Below, one piece after another: positions 55,493 through 64,000 of a stretch of 64,000 nucleotides of DNA. This DNA comes from Enterobacter wuhouensis (lineage in GTDB: Bacteria > Pseudomonadota > Gammaproteobacteria > Enterobacterales > Enterobacteriaceae). Location: contig NZ_SJOO01000001.1 in NCBI RefSeq assembly GCF_004331265.1, positions 248,001 to 312,000 on the forward strand, given 5' to 3'. Under the pieces are notes generated by a model. It saw nothing but the letters and a program-made list of their open reading frames with translations. It did no database searches and was not told the origin of the DNA. Position 1 is the stretch's first letter; the number at the start of each line of letters is the position of its first letter. The translations under genes and the position numbers were made by a program.

Positions 55493-57975
55493 ATGAAACC
55501 CGGACGACGTGCCCGTACTGCGGGGTAGGCTGCGGCGTGATTGCTAGCGTAGCGGGCGAAGAGGTCAGCGTGCGGGGAGATGAACGCCACCCGGCAAACT
55601 TCGGACGGCTTTGCGTAAAAGGGTCGGCGCTGGGGGAGACCACGGGACTGCACGGTCGCCTGCTGCGCCCCGTGTTGGACGGTCAGGAGGTTGAGTGGGG
55701 GCGGGCGCTGGAGGCGGCGGGAGAGCGGCTACGGCACGTTATCGATACCTGGGGGCCGCAGGCCGTGGCGTTTTATGCCTCCGGCCAGCTGTTAACCGAG
55801 GACTATTACGCCGCCAACAAGCTGATGAAAGGGTTTATCGGCGCGGCGAACATTGATACTAACTCGCGGCTCTGCATGTCCTCGGCGGTGGCGGGCTACA
55901 AGCGCGCCTTTGGTGAAGACGTGGTGCCGTGCAGCTATCACGACGTTGAAAACAGCGATCTGGTGGTGCTGGCCGGGTCAAACGCCGCCTGGACACATCC
56001 GGTGCTGTACCAGCGGCTGGTGCAGGCCAAACGGGCTAATCCGGCAATGAAGGTGGTCGTCATCGACCCGCGAAAAACCGCCACCTGCGATATTGCCGAC
56101 CTGCACCTGGCGCTCGCGCCCGGCAGCGACGCCGCGCTGTTTGTCGGGCTGCTCAACCTGATTCAGGGAACGGACGACTGGCCGATCGCCCGCGTTGCGG
56201 CGTTTTGCGGCCTCGCGGCGAAGGACGTCGGCACGTTTTACGACTGGTTTATGACCGCCCCCCGCGCTGTCACGCTCTACACCATGGGGATCAACCAGTC
56301 GACGAGCGGCAGCGACAAGTGTAACGCCATCATCAACGTCCATCTCGCCAGCGGAAAATTCAACCGTCTGGGCTGCGGCCCGTTTTCGCTGACCGGACAG
56401 CCAAACGCGATGGGCGGGAGAGAGGTAGGCGGGCTGGCGAATCAGCTCGCCGCGCACATGGGCTTTGAGCCGGACGATCTTTCCCGCGTCGCCCGCTTCT
56501 GGGGTACCGAGAGGCTGGCGCAAACGCCGGGCCTCATGGCGGTCGAGCTGTTTGATGCCATCGCCCGCGGAGAAGTGAAAGCCGTGTGGATCATGGGCAC
56601 CAATCCTGCGGTATCCCTGCCGGACAGCCATGCCGTGTGTCAGGCGCTGGCACGCTGCCCGCTGGTGATTGTCTCAGAGGTGATGCAGGAGACGGATACC
56701 AGCCGCTTCGCCCATATCCGTTTTCCGGCGCTGGGCTGGGGCGAGAAGAACGGTACGGTGACGAATTCAGAACGGCGTATCTCGCGCCAGCGCGCCTTCC
56801 TGCCCGCCCCCGGGGACGCAAAACCCGACTGGTGGATAATCGCGCAGGTTGCGCAGCAGCTGGGCTTTCGCGAGGCGTTTGCCTGGCAGCATCCTCAGGA
56901 GATCTTCTGCGAACATGCGGCGCTCTCGGCCTTTGAGAATGACGGCGCGCGGGCGTTTAACCTGCGCGATCTTGCCGCATTAACCCGCGAGGAATGGGAT
57001 GCGCTTGCGCCTTACCAGTGGGCGGCAGGGGATTTTCCGCACAGGCGGATTGTGCCCGTAGAGCCCCGGCTTCATGAAGCGAGCGTGGATGCGCTCTATC
57101 CGCTGATGCTCAATAGCGGGCGTATCCGCGATCAGTGGCACACCATGACCCGCACGGGCTATGTGCCGCGGCTGATGCAGCATATCGCTGAACCGCGCCT
57201 TGAGATCTGTTCTGCCGATGCGGGGCGTTTCGCACTGGGCGACGGGGCGCTGGCGCGGATAAGCTCCCCGCGCGGGGTGATGGTCGCCAGGGTCCATATC
57301 AACGACGGACATCGGCCCGGGGAGATATTTGTGCCGATGCACTGGAACGGGCAGTTTGCGCGTCAGGGAAAGGTGAACGCGCTGGTGGAGGGGCGCTGCG
57401 ATCCGCTTTCAGGCCAGCCGGAAAGTAAACAAACGGCCGTCAGGATCGCGCCCTGGCAGCCCGGCTGGCAGGGGGAGCTTTACGCTCGCGCGTTGCCCGA
57501 ACTGCCGACTGCCGTCTACTGGTGGCGTAAAGCGTCGCATCTGACGGTGGCGAGCGATAACCCCCTTCTGGAGTGGGTTCTGGCACACTGCGGGAAGCAG
57601 GGCTGGCAGCTGCAGATCGCGCAAACCGGCGAACGCTGCAGCGTGCTGGCCTGGCATAACGGCGAACTTATGCTCGGCTTTTGGGAAGCAACCGCGCGAC
57701 CCGAGCTGGCGCATGCGTTTATTGAAGAAGCGTTTCGTCATCCCCCCGCCGATCTTGCCGGGCGGCATGCGCTGCTGCACGGTCAGCGTCCCGGCGAGCG
57801 CGTCGATCCCGGGCGCATTGTCTGTAGCTGCTTTAGCGTGGGGGAAAATACGATTTGCGAGGCGATTGCCGGCGGCTGTGATTCTGCGGCGGCGCTCGGG
57901 GCAGCCTTGCGGTGTGGAACCCACTGCGGTTCGTGCGTGCCGGAGCTGAAGGCGTTGTTAGGGGCGAAGAGGTAA
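55489..57975 (+). CDS. nasA: Assimilatory nitrate reductase catalytic subunit
   Basis: Molybdopterin-guanine-dinucleotide enzyme reducing nitrate to nitrite in the cytoplasm, 828 residues from ATG 55489, which overlaps the nasCB stop as ATGA. The N-terminal [4Fe-4S] cluster is Cys8, Cys11, Cys15 and a later Cys (FGRLCVKG). The Moco region has LLTEDYYAANKLMKGFIGAANIDTNSRLCMSSAVAGYKRAFGEDVVPCSYHD with the probable Mo-ligand Cys in RLCMSS. A C-terminal BFD-like [2Fe-2S] domain (CSCFSVGENTICEAI ... CGTHCGSC) is typical of enterobacterial NasA. There is no Tat signal. It is the last nas gene. Confidence 0.95.
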   Translation: MNETRTTCPYCGVGCGVIASVAGEEVSVRGDERHPANFGRLCVKGSALGETTGLHGRLLRPVLDGQEVEWGRALEAAGERLRHVIDTWGPQAVAFYASGQLLTEDYYAANKLMKGFIGAANIDTNSRLCMSSAVAGYKRAFGEDVVPCSYHDVENSDLVVLAGSNAAWTHPVLYQRLVQAKRANPAMKVVVIDPRKTATCDIADLHLALAPGSDAALFVGLLNLIQGTDDWPIARVAAFCGLAAKDVGTFYDWFMTAPRAVTLYTMGINQSTSGSDKCNAIINVHLASGKFNRLGCGPFSLTGQPNAMGGREVGGLANQLAAHMGFEPDDLSRVARFWGTERLAQTPGLMAVELFDAIARGEVKAVWIMGTNPAVSLPDSHAVCQALARCPLVIVSEVMQETDTSRFAHIRFPALGWGEKNGTVTNSERRISRQRAFLPAPGDAKPDWWIIAQVAQQLGFREAFAWQHPQEIFCEHAALSAFENDGARAFNLRDLAALTREEWDALAPYQWAAGDFPHRRIVPVEPRLHEASVDALYPLMLNSGRIRDQWHTMTRTGYVPRLMQHIAEPRLEICSADAGRFALGDGALARISSPRGVMVARVHINDGHRPGEIFVPMHWNGQFARQGKVNALVEGRCDPLSGQPESKQTAVRIAPWQPGWQGELYARALPELPTAVYWWRKASHLTVASDNPLLEWVLAHCGKQGWQLQIAQTGERCSVLAWHNGELMLGFWEATARPELAHAFIEEAFRHPPADLAGRHALLHGQRPGERVDPGRIVCSCFSVGENTICEAIAGGCDSAAALGAALRCGTHCGSCVPELKALLGAKR

Positions 57976-57979
57976 AGGC

Positions 57980-58006
57980 GTCGGGTGGCGCTCGCGCTGA
58001 CCCGAC
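57980..58006. repeat. REP-like palindrome after nasA
   Basis: GTCGGGT (57980-57986) with ACCCGAC (58000-58006) around GGCGCTCGCGCTG. It lies directly after the nasA stop and may serve as its 3' end. A further hairpin, TTTCAGG-TTATT-CCTGAAA at 58013-58031, follows and is trailed by a short T run. Confidence 0.6.
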
Positions 58007-58114
58007 GGACGGTTTCAGGTTATTCCTGAAATTTCCATTAAGACTGTAATTCACTCCTGAAGGCGTTAACATGATAAGACTATCTTTGAAAAACACAGGC
58101 ACGTAATTCCGACG

Positions 58115-59524
58115 TTGAGAGCTGTATCGTCCCACATTCGTTCGCTGTTTTTACTCCTCCTGATTACGGCCGGAGCCGTTCACGGTGCGCCCAATTCCTT
58201 TGTGCAGCAGGCGCAAAACCCCTTTGATAACAATGGCGATGGCCTGCCGGATCTGGGTCTGGCACAACCTTCGTCGCAGGGTGAAAAGCATCTGGCGGAG
58301 ATGGCTAAAGCCTTTGGTGAAGCCAGCATGACCGATAACGGCCTTACTACCGGCGAGCAGGCCCGGCAGTTTGCCTTTGGCAAGGTGCGCGATGCCGTAA
58401 GCGGTGAGGTGAACCAGCAGATAGAATCCTGGCTTTCGCCGTGGGGGAACGCCAGCGTCAACCTGCTGGTGGATGACGAGGGTAAATTCAACGGCAGCAG
58501 CGGAAGCTGGTTCATCCCGTGGAACGATAACAATCGTTACCTGAGCTGGAGCCAGCTCGGGCTGACGCAGCAAACCGACGGTCTGGTCAGCAATGCCGGC
58601 GTCGGGCAGCGCTGGGTCGCCGGACGCTGGCTGCTGGGCTATAACACCTTTTACGACAATCTGCTGGACGAAAACCTGCAGCGCGCCGGGCTGGGGGCTG
58701 AAGCGTGGGGAGAAAACCTGCGCCTGTCGGCTAACTATTATCAACCCTTTGCCGGCTGGCGCGACAGCTCCGACGTGCAGGAGCAGCGCATGGCGCGCGG
58801 GTACGACATCACCGCCAAGGCCTGGCTGCCGTGGTTTCACCACCTGAACACCAGCGTCAGCTTTGAACAATATTTTGGTGATAACGTCGATTTGTTCGAT
58901 AGCGGAACCGGCTATCACAACCCGATGGCGGTCAATCTTGGGCTGAACTACACCCCCGTCCCGCTGGTGACGCTGACGGCGGCGCATAAGCAAGGGGAGA
59001 GCGGGGTGAGTCAGAACAACCTTGGGCTAAAGCTCAACTATCGTTTCGGCGTGCCGCTGGTGAAGCAGCTTTCTGCGGGGGAAGTGGCCGCCACGCGCTC
59101 GCTGCGCGGCAGTCGCTACGATTCACCGGAAAGGGACAGCCTGCCGGTGATGGAGTTCCGCCAGCGCAAAACGCTGTCGGTCTATCTTGCGACGCCGCCT
59201 TGGGATCTGAAAGGAGGCGAAACCGTCATGCTGAAGCTACAGATACGCAGCACCCACGGGGTTCGTCAGCTGCACTGGCAGGGTGATACGCAGGCGCTGA
59301 GCCTGACGGCACCGTCGAACAGCACCAGCAGCGACGGCTGGAGCGTGATTATGCCGGCATGGGACGAACGCGAAGGCGCGAGTAACCGCTGGCGGCTGTC
59401 GGTGGTGGTGGAAGATAAGGATGGGCAGCGCGTCTCATCCAATGAGATCACGCTAGCTGTGGTGCAACCGCTGGTAGCATTACCGGATGACGATCCACGG
59501 TGGAAGCTGCTGCCGGACGAATAA
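58115..59524 (+). CDS. ychP: YchP, intimin/invasin-like outer-membrane beta-barrel protein
   Basis: 469 residues in the longest reasonable frame. The signal peptide (SLFLLLLITAGAVHGAP) is followed by an inverse-autotransporter-type barrel of the intimin/invasin family: QIESWLSPWGNASVNLLVDDEGKFNGSSGSWFIPW, LSWSQLGLTQQTDGLVSNAGVGQRW, WLLGYNTFYDNLLDENLQRAGLGAEAWG, AKAWLPWFHHLNTSVSFEQYFGDNVDLF. One Ig-like C-terminal segment follows in place of the long passenger of true invasins. Start uncertain: the frame opens at TTG 58115 with no good ribosome site, and no ATG lies before the signal peptide. It converges with narL with only two bases between stops. Confidence 0.85.
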   Translation: MRAVSSHIRSLFLLLLITAGAVHGAPNSFVQQAQNPFDNNGDGLPDLGLAQPSSQGEKHLAEMAKAFGEASMTDNGLTTGEQARQFAFGKVRDAVSGEVNQQIESWLSPWGNASVNLLVDDEGKFNGSSGSWFIPWNDNNRYLSWSQLGLTQQTDGLVSNAGVGQRWVAGRWLLGYNTFYDNLLDENLQRAGLGAEAWGENLRLSANYYQPFAGWRDSSDVQEQRMARGYDITAKAWLPWFHHLNTSVSFEQYFGDNVDLFDSGTGYHNPMAVNLGLNYTPVPLVTLTAAHKQGESGVSQNNLGLKLNYRFGVPLVKQLSAGEVAATRSLRGSRYDSPERDSLPVMEFRQRKTLSVYLATPPWDLKGGETVMLKLQIRSTHGVRQLHWQGDTQALSLTAPSNSTSSDGWSVIMPAWDEREGASNRWRLSVVVEDKDGQRVSSNEITLAVVQPLVALPDDDPRWKLLPDE

Positions 59525-59526
59525 CG

Positions 59527-60177
59527 TTAGAAAATACGTTCCTGATGGACCCACACGGCGGCTTCAACGCGGGATTTCAACTTCATTTTCTTCAGCATGT
59601 GCTTCACATGCACCTTAACCGTGCTTTCGGTGATATCAAGACGGCGGGCGATCATTTTGTTCGGCAGGCCCTGGGCAATCAGCTTCAGGATATCGCGCTC
59701 GCGCGGCGTAAGCTGGCTGACGTCACGATCTGAGGTGGCGCGGTTCGCGCGCAGGCTGGCGGCCAGCACCGGCGTTAACGCTTCGCTCAGGACCATCTCA
59801 CCGGCGGCGGCCTGCTGCAGCGCCTTGAGCAGATCTTCCGGCTCCATATCCTTGAGCAGATAGCCGTCCGCGCCGCGTTTCAACGCCGTGACCACATCCT
59901 CTTCGTGATTTGAAACGCTAAAGACCACTACGCGGCCAGAAAGGGATTTTTCGCGCAGCTTGTCGAGCGTTTCCAGCCCGTTCATGCCCGGCATATTGAG
60001 ATCGAGCAGGATCAAATCAGGATCGAGCGATTCGGCAAGCTCAATACCCTGTTCGCCGTTGCTGGCTTCGCCAACGACGGTGATATCTGGCGCCATGCTG
60101 ACCAGCTGTTTTACGCCGGTGCGCAGCATCGGATGGTCGTCGATCAGCAGGATTGAGGCCGGTTCCTGATTAGTCAT
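59527..60177 (-). CDS. narL: Nitrate/nitrite response regulator NarL
   Basis: 216 residues. The receiver domain has the phospho-acceptor Asp59 ([13 protein letters not shown]), with Thr/Ser and Lys in [30 protein letters not shown]-terminal LuxR-type helix-turn-helix follows ([42 protein letters not shown]). It activates narK and narG and represses alternative anaerobic genes. Its ATG overlaps the narX stop by 8 bases. NarL heptamers are present upstream of narK and at 63805. Confidence 0.97.
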   Translation of the reverse strand: MTNQEPASILLIDDHPMLRTGVKQLVSMAPDITVVGEASNGEQGIELAESLDPDLILLDLNMPGMNGLETLDKLREKSLSGRVVVFSVSNHEEDVVTALKRGADGYLLKDMEPEDLLKALQQAAAGEMVLSEALTPVLAASLRANRATSDRDVSQLTPRERDILKLIAQGLPNKMIARRLDITESTVKVHVKHMLKKMKLKSRVEAAVWVHQERIF

Positions 60178-61966
60178 GGTTTTCTCCTTGAGAAGTTATA
60201 AGCGGTTTTTCGGGGATAAAGGTGACCACAACTTCTGTGCCTCCCGTCTCTCTCCGGCGAACCTGGCAATCACCGCGCAGGCTTTGCGCGCGGTCACGCA
60301 TGATGATTAAACCATAGTGGTTAGTTCGTTCGGCATTTTCCGGCACGCCGTAGCCGTTGTCCTGAACCGCGAGCTTCACCTGATTATCGTGCTGGCTAAC
60401 GGTTACCGTTACCGCCGTCGCGCCGGAATGTTTGAGCACGTTGCTCAGGGCTTCACGGGCAATCTGCAGTACGTGAATGGCCTGATGAGAGGGGACAAAA
60501 CGCGGCGGCAGCTGGTAGTCGAGCTTCACCGGGAATCCCAGTCGGGCGCTAAATTCGTGGCAGCTGGATTCGAGCGCAGGGCGCAGGCCCGGCTCCGTCA
60601 GCTGCAGCCGGAAGGTCGTCAGCAGCTCGCGTAGCTGCACCCAGGAGGTGTTCAGCTCGTTGCGGATTTGGCTGAGCAGTTGCTTATTGCTCTCAGGCAT
60701 ATCGGCATCCTGCATTTGCAGGCAGCTCACCTGCATTTTCATACACGAGAGCGACTGCGCGATCGAGTCGTGAAGCTCGCGGGCGATGGTGGCACGCTCC
60801 TCCATCACGATCAGCTGCTGCTGTTTTTCCTGATGCCTGTCGAGTGCCAGCGTCGCCGTCAGCTGTTCAACCAGGGTATCCACAAGCTGCTGCTGGTCGT
60901 GGCTAAGGTGACGTCCCGTGGGCAGCGTCGCCAGCAGTATGCCGTACTGAGTGTGGCTGTCGGTGAGGCGCCATTTGAGCGTGGTGCCGCCGGTGGTCAG
61001 CTGCGGTAGCCCGCGCGGGCAAAGGTGACAGCCCTTGTCATCGCAGGACATATCCGACTGGCAGGTAAATTCCTGGTGGTTCTCTTCGTCTTCAATATCG
61101 TAGACCCGCAGTTCGAGGTCGTGCAGAAGCGTCAGGTTTTGCAGGCCGTTGAGTACCGGCGAGAGACGCTCGCACAGCGGCACCTGCATATGCAGACGAC
61201 GGTTGGCCTGCCACAGGAAAGAGAGTATTTCGTTTTTCTGCTCAAGCCCGGCGGTTTTTTCCTGCACCCGTTTTTCCAGCACCGCGTAGCTTTCAGACAG
61301 CTCTTCAGACATGGTATTGAGCGCCTGACCCAGCATGGCCATTTCGTTACGGCCGCTGATGTGGGCCCGCTGGGTGAAGTCACGGTCCGTTACGGCGCGG
61401 GCCATCGCCAGCAGCTGTTTCCACGGGTTTAACAGGCGGGCGCGCAGCCAGACGATGGTAAAAATTAACAGCAGCCCCATAAACAGGGCCATAGCGCGGT
61501 GAACCATGACCACGCGGTCGATGCGCAGCTCGGTCGTTTGGTCGAAAGAGGAGACCAGAGCATCAATACGGGAAACAAAACCGGCAACGTCCTTCGCCAC
61601 CGTTTCGGCCTGCTGCGCCTGCTGTAGCCCCGGCCTGAGCTGGGTGTGCCAGTAATTTTGGAGCGATTTGAGCTGAGGCTCCTGACCGTCGCGCATGGCG
61701 GCTCTTTCCAGCTCGGCGCTGAATGCCGTCCGCTCCATTTCGTCGATCAGTACCCGATCGTCCGGCGTTAAGGGAACCGACGCCAGCAGCCGGTAACTCT
61801 GCATACGCAGCGATCCTGCCTCGTTAATGGCATGTGCATTACCCTGCACGCCCTGTACCAGCCAGCCAGAAATAGCCATGCCGGTCACACCGATAGCGGT
61901 AGACAGCAAGACGATAAGCGCCAGCTGGTTCACTAGCGTCAACGGTGATAAACATCTTCTTAACAT
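60170..61966 (-). CDS. narX: Nitrate/nitrite sensor histidine kinase NarX
   Basis: 598 residues from ATG 61966 ([14 protein letters not shown]), equal to E. coli NarX; the frame upstream to 62041 is not conserved. Two membrane segments flank a four-helix periplasmic sensor with the P-box ([17 protein letters not shown], about 45-61), which binds nitrate. HAMP, a cysteine-rich central module ([15 protein letters not shown]) and a HisKA_3 kinase follow. The phospho-acceptor His is near residue 399 in [15 protein letters not shown]-binding motifs are [11 protein letters not shown] and [13 protein letters not shown]. Cotranscribed with narL. Confidence 0.97.
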   Translation of the reverse strand: MLRRCLSPLTLVNQLALIVLLSTAIGVTGMAISGWLVQGVQGNAHAINEAGSLRMQSYRLLASVPLTPDDRVLIDEMERTAFSAELERAAMRDGQEPQLKSLQNYWHTQLRPGLQQAQQAETVAKDVAGFVSRIDALVSSFDQTTELRIDRVVMVHRAMALFMGLLLIFTIVWLRARLLNPWKQLLAMARAVTDRDFTQRAHISGRNEMAMLGQALNTMSEELSESYAVLEKRVQEKTAGLEQKNEILSFLWQANRRLHMQVPLCERLSPVLNGLQNLTLLHDLELRVYDIEDEENHQEFTCQSDMSCDDKGCHLCPRGLPQLTTGGTTLKWRLTDSHTQYGILLATLPTGRHLSHDQQQLVDTLVEQLTATLALDRHQEKQQQLIVMEERATIARELHDSIAQSLSCMKMQVSCLQMQDADMPESNKQLLSQIRNELNTSWVQLRELLTTFRLQLTEPGLRPALESSCHEFSARLGFPVKLDYQLPPRFVPSHQAIHVLQIAREALSNVLKHSGATAVTVTVSQHDNQVKLAVQDNGYGVPENAERTNHYGLIIMRDRAQSLRGDCQVRRRETGGTEVVVTFIPEKPLITSQGENHD

Positions 61967-62275
61967 AGCGTTGCCGGGCTCCTGACGTGGCCTGCTTGCA
62001 GGAATGGCGTTATTCTCATGCATACCCTGGAGTATACCCATACCAATAAAGGATTACCTCTAAATTGCCAGTGGGGTAGCGGTTGGGGGGAGGGAACGGC
62101 AGGGGGGCTTCATAGCCGTGAAAAACCACATCTTTTTTACCGGATCATCCTACTCACTAAGGAGCATGACTTTTTTTTCGCCGCAAAACCACCCACTTTT
62201 CCTTTGATTTATATCAACTTACCGCCGCTCTAAAACCCTAATGTTTGCAGCATCTTTCAAGAATCAGAGGTGTCT
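61967..62275 (+). promoter_or_regulatory. narX-narK divergent control region with FNR box and NarL heptamers
   Basis: A perfect FNR box, TTGAT-TTAT-ATCAA, is at 62204-62217. TAATGT at 62239-62244 is the likely narK -10, which places the FNR box centre close to -41.5 of the predicted start, the class II position. NarL heptamers matching TACYYMT are TACCCAT (62035-62041) and TACCTCT (62055-62061), with weaker copies between. This fits activation of narK by FNR without oxygen and by phospho-NarL with nitrate. Confidence 0.85.
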
Positions 62276-63670
62276 ATGAGTCACTCATCCGCTCCCGAAA
62301 GGGAAAGTGGTTCCGTTATTACCGACTGGCGTCCGGAGGACCCGGCATTCTGGCAACAGCGTGGCCATCGTGTAGCAAGCCGTAACCTGTGGATTTCCGT
62401 TCCCTGCCTGCTGTTAGCGTTTTGCGTCTGGATGTTGTTTAGTGCTGTTGCGGTAAACCTGCCCAAAGTTGGCTTTACCTTTACCACCGATCAGCTGTTT
62501 ATGTTAACCGCGCTGCCGTCGCTGTCGGGAGCGCTTTTGCGCGTGCCTTACGCCTTTATGGTGCCGGTCTTTGGCGGTCGCCGCTGGACGGCGTTCAGCA
62601 CCGGGATCATGATCGTTCCTTGCGTATGGTTAGGGTTTGCGGTGCAGGATACCTCTACGCCGTTTAGCGTGTTCGTGATCATCTCTCTGCTGTGCGGCTT
62701 TGCGGGTGCAAACTTTGCGTCGAGCATGGCGAACATCAGCTTCTTCTTCCCGAAAGCGAAGCAGGGCGGTGCGCTGGGTATTAACGGCGGCCTGGGCAAC
62801 ATGGGCGTGAGCGTGATGCAGCTGATTGCGCCGCTGGCGATCTCTGTCTCCATCTTCGCGGCCTTTGGCGGCGGTGGCGTGACGCAGCCGGACGGTTCAT
62901 CTCTGTTCCTTGAGAATGCGGCCTGGATTTGGGTTCCGTTCCTGGTGGTCTTTACGCTGGCATCCTGGTTCTTTATGAACGATTTGTCAGCGTCGAAGGC
63001 CTCCCTGAGCGAGCAGCTTCCGGTACTGAAACGTGGGCACCTGTGGGTGATGGCGCTGCTCTATCTGGCAACCTTTGGCTCGTTCATCGGCTTCTCCGCC
63101 GGTTTCGCGATGCTGTCGAAAACGCAGTTCCCGGAAATTCAGATCCTGCACTTTGCGTTCTTTGGTCCGTTTATCGGCGCGCTGGCGCGTTCTCTGGGCG
63201 GGATGATTTCTGACCGTCTGGGCGGAACCCGCGTGACCCTCATGAACTTCGTGGTGATGGCTGTCTTCTGCGCGCTGCTGTTCCTGACGCTGCCGGTCGA
63301 CGGGCAGGGCGGTAACTTCCTCGCCTTCTTCGGCGTGTTTATGGTGCTGTTCCTGACGGCCGGGCTGGGAAGTGCGTCTACCTTCCAGATGATCTCCGTC
63401 ATCTTCCGTAAGCTGACCATGGACCGCGTTAAGGCGCAGGGCGGCAGTGAAGAGCAGGCGATGCGTGAAGCAGCGACCGACACGGCCGCTGCCCTGGGCT
63501 TTATCTCTGCGATTGGCGCCATTGGCGGCTTCTTTATCCCGAAAGCGTTCGGTATTTCGCTTGACCTGACCGGCTCACCGGCAGGGGCAATGAAAGTATT
63601 CCTCGTCTTCTACATCGCCTGCGTAGTGATTACGTGGCTGGTGTATGGCCGTAATACCAAGAAAAAATAA
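62276..63670 (+). CDS. narK: Nitrate/nitrite antiporter NarK
   Basis: 464-residue NNP-family MFS protein with 12 membrane segments. The two nitrate signature motifs are present: GFAGANFASSMANISFFFPKAKQGGALGINGGLGNMG and GFISAIGAIGGFFIPKAFG. The binding arginines are in the LLRVPYAF and SLGGMISDRLG regions. ATG 62276 has AGAGG five bases upstream; a GTG two codons earlier is also in frame. It feeds nitrate to the respiratory reductase and expels nitrite. A terminator follows, then the narG control region. Confidence 0.98.
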   Translation: MSHSSAPERESGSVITDWRPEDPAFWQQRGHRVASRNLWISVPCLLLAFCVWMLFSAVAVNLPKVGFTFTTDQLFMLTALPSLSGALLRVPYAFMVPVFGGRRWTAFSTGIMIVPCVWLGFAVQDTSTPFSVFVIISLLCGFAGANFASSMANISFFFPKAKQGGALGINGGLGNMGVSVMQLIAPLAISVSIFAAFGGGGVTQPDGSSLFLENAAWIWVPFLVVFTLASWFFMNDLSASKASLSEQLPVLKRGHLWVMALLYLATFGSFIGFSAGFAMLSKTQFPEIQILHFAFFGPFIGALARSLGGMISDRLGGTRVTLMNFVVMAVFCALLFLTLPVDGQGGNFLAFFGVFMVLFLTAGLGSASTFQMISVIFRKLTMDRVKAQGGSEEQAMREAATDTAAALGFISAIGAIGGFFIPKAFGISLDLTGSPAGAMKVFLVFYIACVVITWLVYGRNTKKK

Positions 63671-63690
63671 GTAAGATTGATTATCCGTTT

Positions 63691-63717
63691 GCGCGGCCTC
63701 AGTGCCGCGCTTTTTTT
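63691..63717 (+). terminator. Intrinsic terminator after narK
   Basis: GCGCGGC (63691-63697), loop CTCAGT, GCCGCGC (63704-63710), then seven T, 20 bases after the stop. Confidence 0.92.
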
Positions 63718-64000
63718 ATTACGTATTTAGTTACAACATACTTATCTGTTTTCACAGGCGCGCCGCGGGTAACACTGCGATCGCTATCGCATTACAGGCG
63801 TCTCTACCCCTTAATACCTAAGATGTTAAATGCTGCCCCGCTTTTTGTACGATAAATAGAGAATATCCTTATAAATCATTAATATAAAAAATCAAAAAAT
63901 ATACCGCTTTGGTGGTATTCGACGTAATACCTCCCTTAACAGACCCCGTCCGCCTTGATCGTTATCAATTCTCACCATCTTTCATAGCGTTACCTTCGCT
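63718..64000 (+). promoter_or_regulatory. Upstream control region probably of narG (gene lies beyond the window)
   Basis: No gene. A perfect FNR box TTGAT-CGTT-ATCAA is at 63955-63968. A NarL heptamer TACCCCT is at 63805-63811, with the near match TACCTAA at 63815-63821. An IHF-like site AATCAA-N4-TAT at 63890-63902 lies in an A/T tract between them. The order NarL sites, IHF site, FNR box is that of the E. coli narG promoter, where IHF bends DNA to bring NarL to the polymerase. The narG start codon is not in the window. Confidence 0.75.

Overview
The window is chromosomal DNA from an enterobacterium of the Enterobacter/Lelliottia/Klebsiella group, most like the Enterobacter cloacae complex. 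The backbone gene order emtA-ycgR-ymgE-treA ... ychF-pth-ychH-dauA-prs-ispE-lolB / hemA-prfA-prmC-sirB2-sirB1-kdsA / chaA-chaB-chaC ... ychN ... ychP-narL-narX-narK is that of the Escherichia coli chromosome, and the proteins are close in sequence and length. Assimilatory nas genes between ychN and ychP are typical of Klebsiella/Enterobacter rather than E. coli. The genus is an inference; no rRNA or other decisive marker is present.

Region 1 (1-5300): the 3' end of emtA, the flagellar brake ycgR behind a sigma-28-type promoter, ymgE, periplasmic trehalase treA and a RafY-like glycoporin. Region 2 (5300-11070): accessory genes, namely an AraC regulator divergent from a NepI-like exporter, a second type I GAPDH, a GlxA-type DJ-1/AraC regulator and an HpaX-like arylacetate permease.

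Region 3 (11100-25250) is the main accessory block. It is a complete iac cluster for breakdown of the plant hormone indole-3-acetic acid (iacR, then iacH-A-B-I-C-D-E-F-G) joined on the same strand to an MHS-type transporter and to catechol ortho-cleavage genes (catI-catJ-catD-catB-catC-catA). Many gene pairs overlap or nearly touch, and a strong hairpin terminator follows catA, so one transcription unit of about 13 kb could carry indole-3-acetate to 3-oxoadipyl-CoA. Only the final thiolase (pcaF type) is missing. The permease divergent from iacR is a good candidate for the uptake step.

Region 4 (25300-29400): a fatty-acid-desaturase-family membrane protein overlapping a PhnD-like binding protein without signal peptide, and a YdeP-family molybdopterin oxidoreductase. 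Region 5 (29470-44650): conserved housekeeping genes for translation, PRPP, isoprenoid, tetrapyrrole and KDO synthesis, the cha ion/glutathione genes, and a small DUF1883-like gene. Region 6 (44850-47100): a chemoreceptor behind a sigma-28-like promoter, and ychN.

Region 7 (47160-57980) is the nitrate/nitrite assimilation system: nasR, a sigma-54 promoter, a leader with two A1/G4 hexaloop hairpins running into a terminator, then nasF-nasE-nasD, a single open frame fusing nasC to nasB, and nasA. Region 8 (58000-64000): ychP, the narXL nitrate two-component system, narK, and the front of the narG control region with an FNR box and NarL heptamers.

No tRNA, rRNA, insertion sequence, integrase or CRISPR array was seen. 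Five REP-like palindromes lie in gaps between genes, most of them convergent.
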